Below, in pieces: positions 1 to 8,105 of a stretch of DNA of 64,000 bases; within the stretch, counting starts at the first letter, position 1; each line of letters begins with the position of its first letter. The notes beneath the pieces are model-generated. The model ran no database searches, had not been told where the DNA came from, and saw nothing but the letters and a program-made list of their open reading frames with translations. A program made the translations under genes and the position numbers. The stretch is from Cyclobacteriaceae bacterium (GTDB taxonomy: Bacteria; Bacteroidota; Bacteroidia; Cytophagales; Cyclobacteriaceae), in assembly GCA_028281285.1 (NCBI GenBank), contig JANQKF010000022.1, positions 124,001 through 188,000 on the forward strand, in the 5' to 3' direction.

Positions 1-1357
1 CCAGGGCCTCAAGTTCTTTAAGTCGTTTGATATATGATTCCATGATCTCCCTTCTGGCTCCAGGTCGTGAACCAGAGATCGCATCACAGGCCTGAACCAA
101 CGGAGAAATCATTGTGGTCATTTCAATTTCATCATGGTGTGCCCCGATGGCATTGCATACTTCAGGATGTTCCTTGTACTTTTTGGCGAGTTCCATTCCT
201 AGCAGGGCATGTGGCATTTCAGGTTCTTCCGGCCACACCTTCCCAATGTCATGAAGAAGGCCGGCCCTTTTTGCTCGTTTGGCATTCAGACCTAATTCAG
301 ATGCCATAGTGGAACAGAGGTTGGCCACTTCTCGAGAGTGCTGGAGTAAATTCTGACCATAGGATGACCGGAATCTCATTCTTCCCACCATTTTGATCAG
401 TTCGGGGTGGAGCCCATGTATCCCGAGATCTATCACAGTCCGTTCGCCTATCTCAACAATTTCTTCTTCGATGTTTTTGGTAGTCTTCGAGACTACCTCT
501 TCGATTCTGGCAGGGTGGATCCTACCATCCTGAACCAATCGATGTAAGGAAAGGCGTGTTATTTCCCTTCTGACTGGGTCAAAACCTGAAATAATAATTG
601 CCTCAGGAGTGTCATCAACGATAATCTCAACACCGGTTGCTGATTCCAGTGCACGGATATTCCTTCCTTCCCGGCCTATAATTTTTCCTTTGATGTCGTC
701 ACTTTCAATATTGAAAATCGAAACACAATTTTCAATGGCATGTTCAGTGGCTGTTCTTTGGATCGACTCAATTACTATTTTCTTAGCTTGTTTAGCCCCG
801 GAAAGTTTAGCTTCATCTATGATGTCCTTGACCAGGGCAGATGCTTTGGATTCCGCCTCATCCTTCAATGTTTCAATGAGTTGTTCTCTGGCTTCGTCTG
901 CAGAAAGCTGCGCCATCTTTTCCAAGGCCTTCACCTTTTCCTCTTTCTTTTTCTCCAGGTCGTCCTTTCGTTTCTTGACTATTTCGAGTTGAGTTTCGAG
1001 GTTTTCCCTCATACTATCAATTTCGTCTTCTCTGCGCTTGATTTGCTCAGCCTGTTTTGACAAGTGAGATTCCCGTTGCTTTAGCTTGTTTTCGTTCGAG
1101 ATGATTTGGTTTTTCTTACGATTGCTCTCTTCCTCAAATTGGGATTTGAGCTTCATGTATTTTTCCTTGGCCTCAAGGATTTTATCTTTTTTGATGTTTT
1201 CAGCCCTTAATTCGGCTTCCTTAACCATTTGTTTTCCTTTTTCTTCAAGAAGCTCTGCTTGTTTGGTATTGAACTTTTGCAAAAGGAAGCGGCCAATTAG
1301 AATTCCTACAACCAAGGCACCTAATCCGGCTATTAGAATAGTTGTGATGTCTCCCAT
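1..1357 (-). CDS. rny: Ribonuclease Y, C terminus cut off by the left window edge
   Basis: Membrane-anchored endoribonuclease that starts mRNA decay. The start ATG is at 1357, and about 452 residues are visible of the roughly 520 usual for the family. Domains in order: an N-terminal membrane helix ([20 protein letters not shown]), a long charged coiled coil to about residue 215, a KH RNA-binding domain around 220-280, and an HD phosphohydrolase domain with the metal-binding HD pair at H369-D370 (LLHDIGK). The reading frame stays open to base 1, so the gene is partial only because of the window edge. It lies 51 bp downstream of zapA on the same strand, too little room for the 6S RNA sometimes found beside zapA. 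Identification is secure from the helix-coil-KH-HD order. Confidence 0.95.
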   Translation of the reverse strand, partial: MGDITTILIAGLGALVVGILIGRFLLQKFNTKQAELLEEKGKQMVKEAELRAENIKKDKILEAKEKYMKLKSQFEEESNRKKNQIISNENKLKQRESHLSKQAEQIKRREDEIDSMRENLETQLEIVKKRKDDLEKKKEEKVKALEKMAQLSADEAREQLIETLKDEAESKASALVKDIIDEAKLSGAKQAKKIVIESIQRTATEHAIENCVSIFNIESDDIKGKIIGREGRNIRALESATGVEIIVDDTPEAIIISGFDPVRREITRLSLHRLVQDGRIHPARIEEVVSKTTKNIEEEIVEIGERTVIDLGIHGLHPELIKMVGRMRFRSSYGQNLLQHSREVANLCSTMASELGLNAKRAKRAGLLHDIGKVWPEEPEMPHALLGMELAKKYKEHPEVCNAIGAHHDEIEMTTMISPLVQACDAISGSRPGARREIMESYIKRLKELEAL

Positions 1358-1408
1358 ACTTATATATATCTATGCAGATATAGAGGAAGCGGAGTGAAAT
1401 CGAGTAGG

Positions 1409-1696
1409 TTAGGAGAGGGCGTTTGAGATTATCGTTTCCAGCTGAGAAATCTTTTCATCAGCACTGACATTGAATTCTGAGACTTGATCTTCGGTTGCCA
1501 TTTGTTGATTTAAACAATCAAATGCCACCATAGCCAATAAGTCTTGTTTGTCGTCTATTCCGAACTGTTCTCGGTAATTCTTAAGTTTCTCGTTAATTAA
1601 TTTGCTTGCTTTTCTCACCCGCTCTTCATCAGCAGGCTTCACCTTCATCGGGTAATCCCGATCTCCTATTTTTATTTTTATTGATAGTATATCCAC
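1409..1696 (-). CDS. zapA: Cell division protein ZapA
   Basis: Small FtsZ-ring-associated protein that bundles FtsZ protofilaments at midcell. The 95 residues fit the family. The N-terminal half is the beta-rich ZapA head (IKIKIGDRDYPMKV) with the typical DEERVRKASKLINEKL helix; the C-terminal half is a coiled coil. It follows the 98-residue coiled-coil gene after 7 bp and precedes rny, the usual pheT-coiled coil-zapA-rny order in Bacteroidota, so it is probably co-transcribed from the pheT promoter. Confidence 0.9.
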   Translation of the reverse strand: MDILSIKIKIGDRDYPMKVKPADEERVRKASKLINEKLKNYREQFGIDDKQDLLAMVAFDCLNQQMATEDQVSEFNVSADEKISQLETIISNALS

Positions 1697-1703
1697 GTTC
1701 TGG

Positions 1704-2000
1704 TCATTGGCTCAAATGAGCAATGCATCTATCTATTTCTCTAATGTACTCGTTTAACTTATATTTCAACTCAGTAGCTTCTTCCTTCTCTACTGTTGTA
1801 CTTGATACAATTTTAGTGATTTTATCCTGATTTTGAAAGCTGGCTATTTGCTCTGAAAGTCCTTCAATTTCGATTTTGAGCCCATTATTCTCAGCATTCA
1901 AGGCATCTCTTTCCTTTTTTATCGCTCCATAGGCATCCAGCAACTCCTGGATTCTTTGTTCCAGATTTGCCAATCTTTCGGATAGCGATTTTTCAGTCAT
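1704..2000 (-). CDS. Small coiled-coil protein between pheT and zapA (ZapB-like position)
   Basis: A 98-residue soluble protein that is almost entirely coiled coil (heptad-like region about residues 5-60, LEQRIQELLDAYGAIKKERD), followed by a charged segment and a short C-terminal helix. The ATG overlaps the pheT stop by one base (TAATG), which implies translational coupling, and zapA follows 7 bp later. No enzyme motif is visible. Size, coiled coil and adjacency to zapA suggest a divisome accessory protein analogous to ZapB. That role is an inference from context; homology to ZapB cannot be shown from the sequence alone. Confidence 0.75.
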   Translation of the reverse strand: MTEKSLSERLANLEQRIQELLDAYGAIKKERDALNAENNGLKIEIEGLSEQIASFQNQDKITKIVSSTTVEKEEATELKYKLNEYIREIDRCIAHLSQ

Positions 2001-4405
2001 TATTTCCGGATTACTGCACCAAGATCTTTTTCAAAACCGTGCATCAATCGACTCATCGTTTTGTCAATCATCTTATCGGTCAATGTCTTGTTCTGATCTT
2101 GTAAGAAGAAGCTAATGGCATAGGCCTTTTTGCCTTCGTCAATTTTATCCCCTTCGTATACATCAAAAACATTGATCTTCTTGATCAGATTGCGCTCGAG
2201 TTTAGTCGATAGCTTCCTAATGTCTTCAAATTTCACGGCTTTGTCAATAACTAATGACAAATCCCGTCTTACTTCCGGGAATTTACTTAGCTGTTGAAAG
2301 CTAAAATCAGTTGTATTTTGCTTCATAAGAAAGTCCCAATCCAGATCAGCATAAAAAACTTCCTGCTTTAAAGAATATGCTTTCGGATTCACTTTGCCTA
2401 CTCTGCCTATCTCTCGGTTATTGTAGGAAATACTTAAACCATAAGCGAATTGATCATCTGAGGTGATTGTAGAGTCAAAGTCAGCAATCCCAAATTTTCG
2501 AAATACTTTGGACACAGATGACATAATATCGTGGAAGGATGCCGGCTTAACTTCATCCAACCACGTTTCTCCCACAGTGTTTCCTGTGACGAAAATTGAC
2601 AGGCGGTGTTTTTCAATGTACTTTTTGTCCTTAAGTCGATAAGTGGTTCCAACCTCAAACAATTTTAGATCAGTATTTTTTCGGTTGACGTTTCGCTCGA
2701 TTACCTCCAGACCATGGAATAACAAGGTCTGTCTCATCACTGTAAGGTCTTCACTCAAGTAGTTTAGGATATGTACATTTTCCTCCGAATTGATGCTTTC
2801 TACTCTCTTCGAATAATCTTCCTTGGTTTGGGAATTGGTGATAATCTCATGGAACCCATCACCTGCCAACGTTCTGGAAAGATCCATTTGAACTCGGTCC
2901 TTATCGATCTTTGGAAATTCAGAGAGGAATGTGCTGCTTAGATAATCGGAGATTTCCACATTGTCATATCCATAGATCCTGAGTACCTCTTCTACAATAT
3001 CGGCTTCTCGTTGAACATCAACTCGATAAGGAGGAACGATGGCCTTAAATCCATCTTCATGCTCATTTGTGATTTGTATATCAAGCGAGGTGAGGATGCT
3101 TCTTACTTTATCTTTGCCAATATTTTTGCCAATGAGCCGGTATACATTCGAATACTTGACATCAACTTCAAAATCTGCAATCGGATCCGGATAAATGTCT
3201 GAAATATCTGAAGCGATTTCACCTCCTGCTACTTCTTTAATGAGCATTGCAGCCACCTTAAGTGCGTAGAGCGTGATATTTGGGTCAGTGCCTCTTTCGT
3301 ATCGGAAAGAGGCATCAGTTTTCAATTGGTGCTTTTGTGCGGATCGCCTGATATAGTAAGGAGAGAAATAAGCGCTTTCAAGAAATACGTTAGTCGTAGT
3401 TTCTTTAACTCCCGATTTGGTACCTCCAAATACTCCACCGATACACATACCTCCTTCAGTGTTGCAAATCATTAGGTCAGTAGAGGCCAGAGTTCGTTCT
3501 TTCTCATCGAGCGTAGTGAATTTACTTCCTTCAGGTAGTGTTTTCACTATCACTTCTCCGCCAGTAATGGCGTCAGCATCAAAAGCATGCATTGGTTGTC
3601 CAAGGCCGTGCAAGACATAATTTGTGACGTCAACTACGTTGTTGGTAGGATTAATACCAATGGCTCGAAGCCGGTTTTGTAACCAATCGGGAGAGGGCTT
3701 AACCGTTACTCCTGTCATTGTCAAAGAAGAGTACCTGGGGCAAGCCTCTGTATTTTCCACCGAGACTTTCGTAATGCGATTATTACTGTCTGGTTTGAAT
3801 TGATCAACTGATCTTTTTGTAATGTTTCGTCCGAGAAGTGCCTTAAGATCTCTGGCTACACCAAGATGGGATGCTCCATCCACCCTGTTCGGAGTTAGGC
3901 CAATTTCGAATACCCAATCTGATTCGATATTGAAGTAGGCGGCAGCTGGTGTTCCATTAGGCAAGTCAGTATCCAAAACCAGGATGCCCTCATGGGCATC
4001 TCCCAGCCCTATTTCATCTTCAGCACAGATCATCCCTTCAGATACCTCACCGCGGATTTTGGCCTTCTTAATTTTGAATGGCTCATGTCCTTTTGGATAC
4101 AGAGTACTATTAACAGTGGCTACAACCACTTTTTGTCCGACAGCTACATTGGGCGCACCACAGACGATGGGAGAAGATTCCTCCCTCCCAATATCAACAG
4201 TAGTTTTGCTCAGTTTGTCTGCATTCGGATGTTTCTCACAGGTGATTACTTCACCAATTACAATTCCCTTCAGTCCTCCCGGTATAGTTTCGATCTCTTC
4301 AATTCCTTCTACTTCCAGGCCGGAAGAGGTCAATAATGCAGCTATTTCTTCAGGTGATTCCTGAATCTCTATATATTCTTTGAGCCAGTTAAGGGAAATT
4401 TTCAT
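2000..4405 (-). CDS. pheT: Phenylalanine--tRNA ligase beta subunit
   Basis: Beta subunit of the alpha2-beta2 synthetase that charges tRNA-Phe in the cytoplasm. The length of 801 residues is normal. Visible domains are: an N-terminal tRNA-binding OB fold (about 40-155, with GEVITCEKHPNADKL), the B3/B4 editing region, the B5 domain, the catalytic-like core and the C-terminal FDX-ACB anticodon-binding domain (about 710-801, FPEVRRDLSLVID). pheS is not in the window. It heads a minus-strand operon with the coiled-coil gene, zapA and rny, behind a promoter at 4451-4479. Confidence 0.97.
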   Translation of the reverse strand: MKISLNWLKEYIEIQESPEEIAALLTSSGLEVEGIEEIETIPGGLKGIVIGEVITCEKHPNADKLSKTTVDIGREESSPIVCGAPNVAVGQKVVVATVNSTLYPKGHEPFKIKKAKIRGEVSEGMICAEDEIGLGDAHEGILVLDTDLPNGTPAAAYFNIESDWVFEIGLTPNRVDGASHLGVARDLKALLGRNITKRSVDQFKPDSNNRITKVSVENTEACPRYSSLTMTGVTVKPSPDWLQNRLRAIGINPTNNVVDVTNYVLHGLGQPMHAFDADAITGGEVIVKTLPEGSKFTTLDEKERTLASTDLMICNTEGGMCIGGVFGGTKSGVKETTTNVFLESAYFSPYYIRRSAQKHQLKTDASFRYERGTDPNITLYALKVAAMLIKEVAGGEIASDISDIYPDPIADFEVDVKYSNVYRLIGKNIGKDKVRSILTSLDIQITNEHEDGFKAIVPPYRVDVQREADIVEEVLRIYGYDNVEISDYLSSTFLSEFPKIDKDRVQMDLSRTLAGDGFHEIITNSQTKEDYSKRVESINSEENVHILNYLSEDLTVMRQTLLFHGLEVIERNVNRKNTDLKLFEVGTTYRLKDKKYIEKHRLSIFVTGNTVGETWLDEVKPASFHDIMSSVSKVFRKFGIADFDSTITSDDQFAYGLSISYNNREIGRVGKVNPKAYSLKQEVFYADLDWDFLMKQNTTDFSFQQLSKFPEVRRDLSLVIDKAVKFEDIRKLSTKLERNLIKKINVFDVYEGDKIDEGKKAYAISFFLQDQNKTLTDKMIDKTMSRLMHGFEKDLGAVIRK

Positions 4406-4450
4406 GGATGTTCCTTAGGTACTATAAATCACCCCGCTCGGATGAAAGAG

Positions 4451-4479
4451 CAAAATTAATGATTTAGGAAAAGGAACAA
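4451..4479 (-). promoter_or_regulatory. Promoter of the pheT-zapA-rny operon
   Basis: On the minus strand a TAATTTTG box (4451-4458) matches the Bacteroidota -7 consensus TAnnTTTG. A TTG lies upstream at 4477-4479 after an 18-base spacer. The expected transcription start would be some 40 bases before the pheT ATG at 4405. Confidence 0.5.
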
Positions 4480-4484
4480 TGAGA

Positions 4485-5102
4485 TTAGAGTTCTTTATAC
4501 AGCTTTTCACCAGCTTCAATAGGAATACTCATAATGTTCTCTCTGGGAGGTATAGGACAACTGAATTCTTCATTGAAATGGCAAAATGGGTTATAAGCCT
4601 GATTGAAATCTATAGTGATTGCTTTGTCCGAGTCTCTTCTAAGCTCAAGATAGCGGCCTCCACCATAGGTGGACAATCCACTGGTTTCATCTGCAAACAT
4701 CAGTGATAGTTTATTGGAGTCTCTCTCTTCCCAATCCTGATATATCAAAAGGCGTTGAGGCTTGCCAAGCAGTTCGAATTCTGCATAGCCAAATGGAATA
4801 TATCTGCGTTGCTCACCCGTGGTTGTTGGGATAAATACCGGTTGCCTACTGGCTGCCGGTTTGAGTCTTGCTCTTACCTTGAATTCAGGTTTAACTTCAA
4901 AGAATTTCAAGCCCGAAAATTGCCGCTTGTCTTCATCCAGCAATGGAGAATTGCCACCAATCATAAATCGATTCTTCCCCTCTCGATCTTCTTCTATTCG
5001 GGCAATATATTCCTCACTATTTTCACCAACTGTCAAAAAGTTGAAAATGGTCACTCCAATTATTGCTACCACCAAAATTCCGAATATAGTGCTTCGTTTC
5101 AC
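4485..5102 (-). CDS. DUF1684 domain protein, membrane-anchored or secreted
   Basis: A 205-residue protein with an N-terminal hydrophobic segment (about residues 5-24) that could be a signal peptide or anchor, followed by the DUF1684 fold. Family marks: the KNRFMIGGNSPL segment near the start of the domain, a YAEFELLGKPQRLLIYQ strand pair, a TYGGGRYLEL turn, and the C-terminal DFNQAYNPFCHFNEEFSCPI block with its two cysteines. The biochemical role of DUF1684 is unknown. It stands alone between pheT and radC on the same strand, with about 60 bp to radC. Confidence 0.8.
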   Translation of the reverse strand: MKRSTIFGILVVAIIGVTIFNFLTVGENSEEYIARIEEDREGKNRFMIGGNSPLLDEDKRQFSGLKFFEVKPEFKVRARLKPAASRQPVFIPTTTGEQRRYIPFGYAEFELLGKPQRLLIYQDWEERDSNKLSLMFADETSGLSTYGGGRYLELRRDSDKAITIDFNQAYNPFCHFNEEFSCPIPPRENIMSIPIEAGEKLYKEL

Positions 5103-5161
5103 GTATTAACTTTTTTGACAAATCTAATACTTAAGCCGCTACGATACTATTGAGCTGGGGG

Positions 5162-5851
5162 TTAAAGTAGGGCTTCATCAGCAAAACTGAAATAACCGTC
5201 ATCGGCAAAAATGATATGGTCTAAGACCGGTATTTCCAGAAGTTTGCCACACTGCTGTAACTTGTGGGTTAGTTTAATATCGGCTTCACTGGGTTTTAGA
5301 TTTCCTGAGGGATGATTGTGAACCAGGATAATTCCGCTCGCCAAATCTTCAAGGGCTTTTTTGAAAATTACTTTGGGGTCTGCTACAGTACCAGAAACAC
5401 CACCTTGACTGATGACTCTTTTTTGAATAACTCTATTGCTCCTGCTCAACATAATTACCCAGAACTGTTCTATTGGCTGATCGAGAAGGTCAGGCAGCAT
5501 GAGTGAATAGGCCATTTCTGATGAAGTTATTTTGGGCTTTGAATCACCGCCATTGGTTTTTCTTCTACGACCTAGTTCCAAAGCACTAATTATACTTATT
5601 GCTTTTGCTTCTCCAATTCCTTTGAACTTCTGTAAGTCTTTCACATTCAATTTGGCCAAGACATTCAAGTCATTGTCTATTTTGGAGAGAATTGCCTTCG
5701 AAAGCGTAACAGCGCTCATTTCTGGAGTTCCAGATCCAATGAGGATTGCAATCAATTCAGCATCCGACAAGGAGGCTTTTCCCTTGAGTAGGAGCTTCTC
5801 TCTAGGGCGATCCTCTTCAGCCCAACTCAGTATATTTAATTCATTCTTCAT
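5162..5851 (-). CDS. radC: RadC family protein (JAB/MPN domain)
   Basis: A 229-residue RadC/UPF0758 protein. The N-terminal half contains helix-hairpin-helix segments (around LQKFKGIGEAKAISIISALEL). The C-terminal half is the JAB/MPN metalloprotease-like domain with the metal-binding LVHNHPSGNLKPSEAD motif. The name comes from old genetic work; a direct repair function is not established for the family. The full length is normal. It lies about 110 bp downstream of rpsT, behind the rpsT terminator. Confidence 0.92.
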   Translation of the reverse strand: MKNELNILSWAEEDRPREKLLLKGKASLSDAELIAILIGSGTPEMSAVTLSKAILSKIDNDLNVLAKLNVKDLQKFKGIGEAKAISIISALELGRRRKTNGGDSKPKITSSEMAYSLMLPDLLDQPIEQFWVIMLSRSNRVIQKRVISQGGVSGTVADPKVIFKKALEDLASGIILVHNHPSGNLKPSEADIKLTHKLQQCGKLLEIPVLDHIIFADDGYFSFADEALL

Positions 5852-5909
5852 TTATGAAAATGAGAGGATTAAATATGATTAAAAATTTCAATTAACAAAA
5901 TTCAGATAC

Positions 5910-5936
5910 AAAAAAACCCCGACCTTCTGGCCGGGG
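5910..5936 (-). terminator. Rho-independent terminator of rpsT
   Basis: Read on the minus strand, an 8-bp GC-rich stem (CCCCGGCC/GGTCGGGG, one G-T pair) with a 4-base loop is followed at once by a run of T. It begins 24 bp after the rpsT stop codon. Confidence 0.9.
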
Positions 5937-5959
5937 CTTAATTACGAATAATGTCTTGA

Positions 5960-6211
5960 TTAAAGGCTATTCACCAGTTTAGTCAATTTTGACTTGTTAT
6001 TGGCTGCCTTATTTTTGTGAATGATGTTTCTCTTGGCAAGCTTATCAAGCATACCAGATACCTTCTTCAACAATTCCTGAGCCTCAGATTTGTCCGTAGT
6101 GTTGCGTAATCTTTTGATAAAAGTACGTGTAGTTTTGTGCTGATAACGATTTCTGAGTCGTTTAGCCTCGCTCGATCTGATCCTCTTTAACGCTGACTTA
6201 TGATTTGCCAT
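5960..6211 (-). CDS. rpsT: 30S ribosomal protein S20
   Basis: Small, very basic ribosomal protein that binds 16S rRNA. The 83 residues fit the family, with the typical opening MANHKSALKRIRSSEAKRLRN and a C-terminal helix carrying NIIHKNKAANNKSKL. Monocistronic, with its own promoter (6249-6279) and terminator (5910-5936). Confidence 0.97.
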   Translation of the reverse strand: MANHKSALKRIRSSEAKRLRNRYQHKTTRTFIKRLRNTTDKSEAQELLKKVSGMLDKLAKRNIIHKNKAANNKSKLTKLVNSL

Positions 6212-6248
6212 TTCCTAAATCTCTTTCTGTTCTCCCAATTTCGGGATG

Positions 6249-6279
6249 CAAAAATAGCTTGATTAATTTTAATCACAAA
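6249..6279 (-). promoter_or_regulatory. rpsT promoter, perfect Bacteroidota consensus
   Basis: Minus strand: TTTG (6276-6279), a spacer of exactly 19 bases, then TATTTTTG (6249-6256). This matches the -33/-7 consensus TTTG-N19-TAnnTTTG of the Bacteroidota housekeeping sigma factor. The start of transcription would fall near 6242, about 30 bases before the ATG. Confidence 0.85.
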
Positions 6280-6356
6280 CATTTCCTACTAAATATTCTT
6301 TGTAGTCTTTTTGTATAGCTTTGATTAAATTGTTCATAATCAAGCCACAGTGAACA

Positions 6357-7085
6357 ATGAAAAAACTGACCTACCTTTTCCTTCTTTGTCTTCTAACTTC
6401 TTTAACATTTGGACAGGCCAAACTAGAAATAGAAGGTGCCTGGAAGGCGAATTTGCCTGAAACCCAAGGCGGTATTATGAATGCGGTTATGACAATAGCC
6501 GATGGCTATTCGTTTTTCACAATGTATGATGTCGAGAATAAAAAATTTATTGGATCACAAGGTGGACTTCTTACTGACAAGGGAAATGGGAAGTATGGAT
6601 TCGAAATAGAATTCAGCACAATGGATGAGAATATGGTCGGAACCAAGATGGAGTTGGATGTGACCATCGATGGTTCAGTGATGAAAGCAACTATTGCTGG
6701 TACGAATGAGACTTCGACTTACGACCGAATTGATAATGGTAATAGTGAAATGTTCGGAGCCTGGCGGATTACTGACCGCATGCGAAATGGCGAGATGAGT
6801 GCAATGAGGCAAGGATCACGTAAAACGATTAAAATGCTGACAGGTACGCGCTTTCAATGGGCTGCCTATGATCCGGCCACCAAGCGGTTTTCAGGAACAG
6901 GAGGAGGCACCTATACTATGAAGGATGGCAAATACACCGAACACATTGAATTTTTCTCGCGTAATGCCGACCGGGTAGGAGCAAGTCTGACTTTTGACTA
7001 TAAGATCGATGGAAAAAAATGGGACCACTCTGGTTTAAGTTCAACAGGCAATCCGATTAGAGAAATCTGGACCAGACAGAATTAG
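6357..7085 (+). CDS. Secreted protein of two lipocalin-like repeats, function unknown
   Basis: A 242-residue protein with a clear signal peptide (residues 1-19, ending TFGQ). The mature part is an internal duplication. Residues about 24-130 and 135-240 share the same plan: a GAW opening, a YD-(2-4)-F-G-GG turn (IGSQGG / SGTGGG), then a GKY-(E)-EF strand and a closing IDG strand. It resembles the small beta-barrel, lipocalin/DUF4488-like proteins common in Bacteroidota; that assignment is tentative. It stands alone, read away from rpsT, with a terminator just downstream. An in-frame ATG follows AT-rich upstream DNA. Confidence 0.75.
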   Translation: MKKLTYLFLLCLLTSLTFGQAKLEIEGAWKANLPETQGGIMNAVMTIADGYSFFTMYDVENKKFIGSQGGLLTDKGNGKYGFEIEFSTMDENMVGTKMELDVTIDGSVMKATIAGTNETSTYDRIDNGNSEMFGAWRITDRMRNGEMSAMRQGSRKTIKMLTGTRFQWAAYDPATKRFSGTGGGTYTMKDGKYTEHIEFFSRNADRVGASLTFDYKIDGKKWDHSGLSSTGNPIREIWTRQN

Positions 7086-7112
7086 TCTCAAAGGCCTGAT
7101 TAACAAATAATT

Positions 7113-7146
7113 AAAAAAAGGGACTCCATTTTGGATCCCTTTTTTG
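7113..7146 (+). terminator. Rho-independent terminator
   Basis: A stem GGGA(c)TCCA / TGGATCCC with one bulged C and a 3-base loop (7120-7139), flanked by an A run and followed by six T, lies about 35 bp after the preceding stop codon. Confidence 0.85.
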
Positions 7147-7248
7147 ATTGGGGGTAAGACATTTTGGCACGGAAATGGAATAAGGACTAGCAATGCATTA
7201 TTAAAAAGGTCCGGGCCTTGATGGTTGAACATTCAAAATATCAGGGTT

Positions 7249-7713
7249 ATGAAAAGAAATATACTTGTAATAGGCATACTTGCCATTATCATGATAGGGT
7301 CAGACGCAATGGCCCAAAGAGGTCGTGGAGATAGGCGGGACAACCGTGGGAATGATCGGGTTGAACGTAGGAATGATCGGAGAGATCATGATCGTGTGGT
7401 GCGGAATGGAAGACGGGAAAGGGTTGTAGACAGAAGATTTGTGAGGTATGATGGCTATCGGAGTGGCTCATATTACAGACAGCGACCTGCCAGAGATTTT
7501 AGGAGGTTCGAAAACCATGGTCGAAGATTTCGTCCGAGCAATAGGCATATCTGGATCAATGGTCATTGGAACTTCAACAGAAGACTTGGGAGAGATGTTT
7601 GGATTGATGGGCGTTGGGTTGTGAGAACCAAGCATCATCGCTGGATAGCTGGTCACTACACACGGCAAAGAGGCGTAAGAGTTTGGATACCGGGATGTTG
7701 GGTACGCTTCTAG
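7249..7713 (+). CDS. Arg-rich secreted protein with WxxGxW repeats
   Basis: A 154-residue protein. I place the start at the ATG at 7249 because it gives a normal signal peptide (MKRNILVIGILAIIMIGSDAMAQ); an in-frame TTG at 7225 would only add eight residues. The mature N-terminal part is low-complexity and extremely Arg/Asp-rich (RGRGDRRDNRGNDRVERR). The C-terminal part has four short repeats, WINGHW, WIDGRW, WIAGHY and WIPGCW, of the YXWGXW/WXXGXW type. Such proteins are periplasmic or outer-membrane associated; the function is unknown. Its TAG stop overlaps the stop of convergent ytxJ by four bases. Confidence 0.8.
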   Translation: MKRNILVIGILAIIMIGSDAMAQRGRGDRRDNRGNDRVERRNDRRDHDRVVRNGRRERVVDRRFVRYDGYRSGSYYRQRPARDFRRFENHGRRFRPSNRHIWINGHWNFNRRLGRDVWIDGRWVVRTKHHRWIAGHYTRQRGVRVWIPGCWVRF

Positions 7714-8078
7714 AGTTGCTGTTTAATTATATCTAAGGAAATAGCCATGTGTGAGTCATCATAGATGGCTTTTCCATTTTTGATCAGGATCACCTGAGGG
7801 GATTGATGATATATACCGAATTGCCGGGCCACCTCATTGGAAACATCTCTGAATGCGATCAGATCCAGGTAGTAGGGTTTGATTTTATCGGTATATGCTT
7901 CATCCCAACCTCTGACAAGTCGATCAAAGGCCATGCTGCTTATTCCACAGCGCGTACTGTGCTTATATATTAGAACCGGAGTGGTATGGCTTTCCTCTAC
8001 GATCTCCTGAAGTTGAGATTCTTCGGTCAACTTAAACCACTCTACTTCGGCTGTCTCTTTTCTTTTGTTCCAGAACAT
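7710..8078 (-). CDS. ytxJ: YtxJ-type monothiol bacilliredoxin
   Basis: A 122-residue thioredoxin-fold protein of the YtxJ/DUF2847 family, thought to remove bacillithiol from thiolated proteins. The active-site segment is KHSTRCGISSMAF, a single cysteine rather than CxxC, in the position of the thioredoxin active site; the cis-Pro segment is QSPQVILIKNG. No signal peptide, so cytoplasmic. The presence of bshC elsewhere in the window supports use of bacillithiol. It is encoded just downstream of the E1 gene on the same strand (28 bp) and converges on the WxxGxW gene. Confidence 0.85.
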   Translation of the reverse strand: MFWNKRKETAEVEWFKLTEESQLQEIVEESHTTPVLIYKHSTRCGISSMAFDRLVRGWDEAYTDKIKPYYLDLIAFRDVSNEVARQFGIYHQSPQVILIKNGKAIYDDSHMAISLDIIKQQL

Positions 8079-8105
8079 GACTTTCGATTCAGCCTAAATA
8101 ACAGT

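Noticed and set aside
609-1397. Plus-strand open frames opposite rny
   Set aside because: They are the antisense of a coiled-coil gene with biased composition; no domain or start signal supports them.
1358-1408. 6S RNA between rny and zapA
   Set aside because: The gap is only 51 bases and shows no long hairpin with a central bubble.
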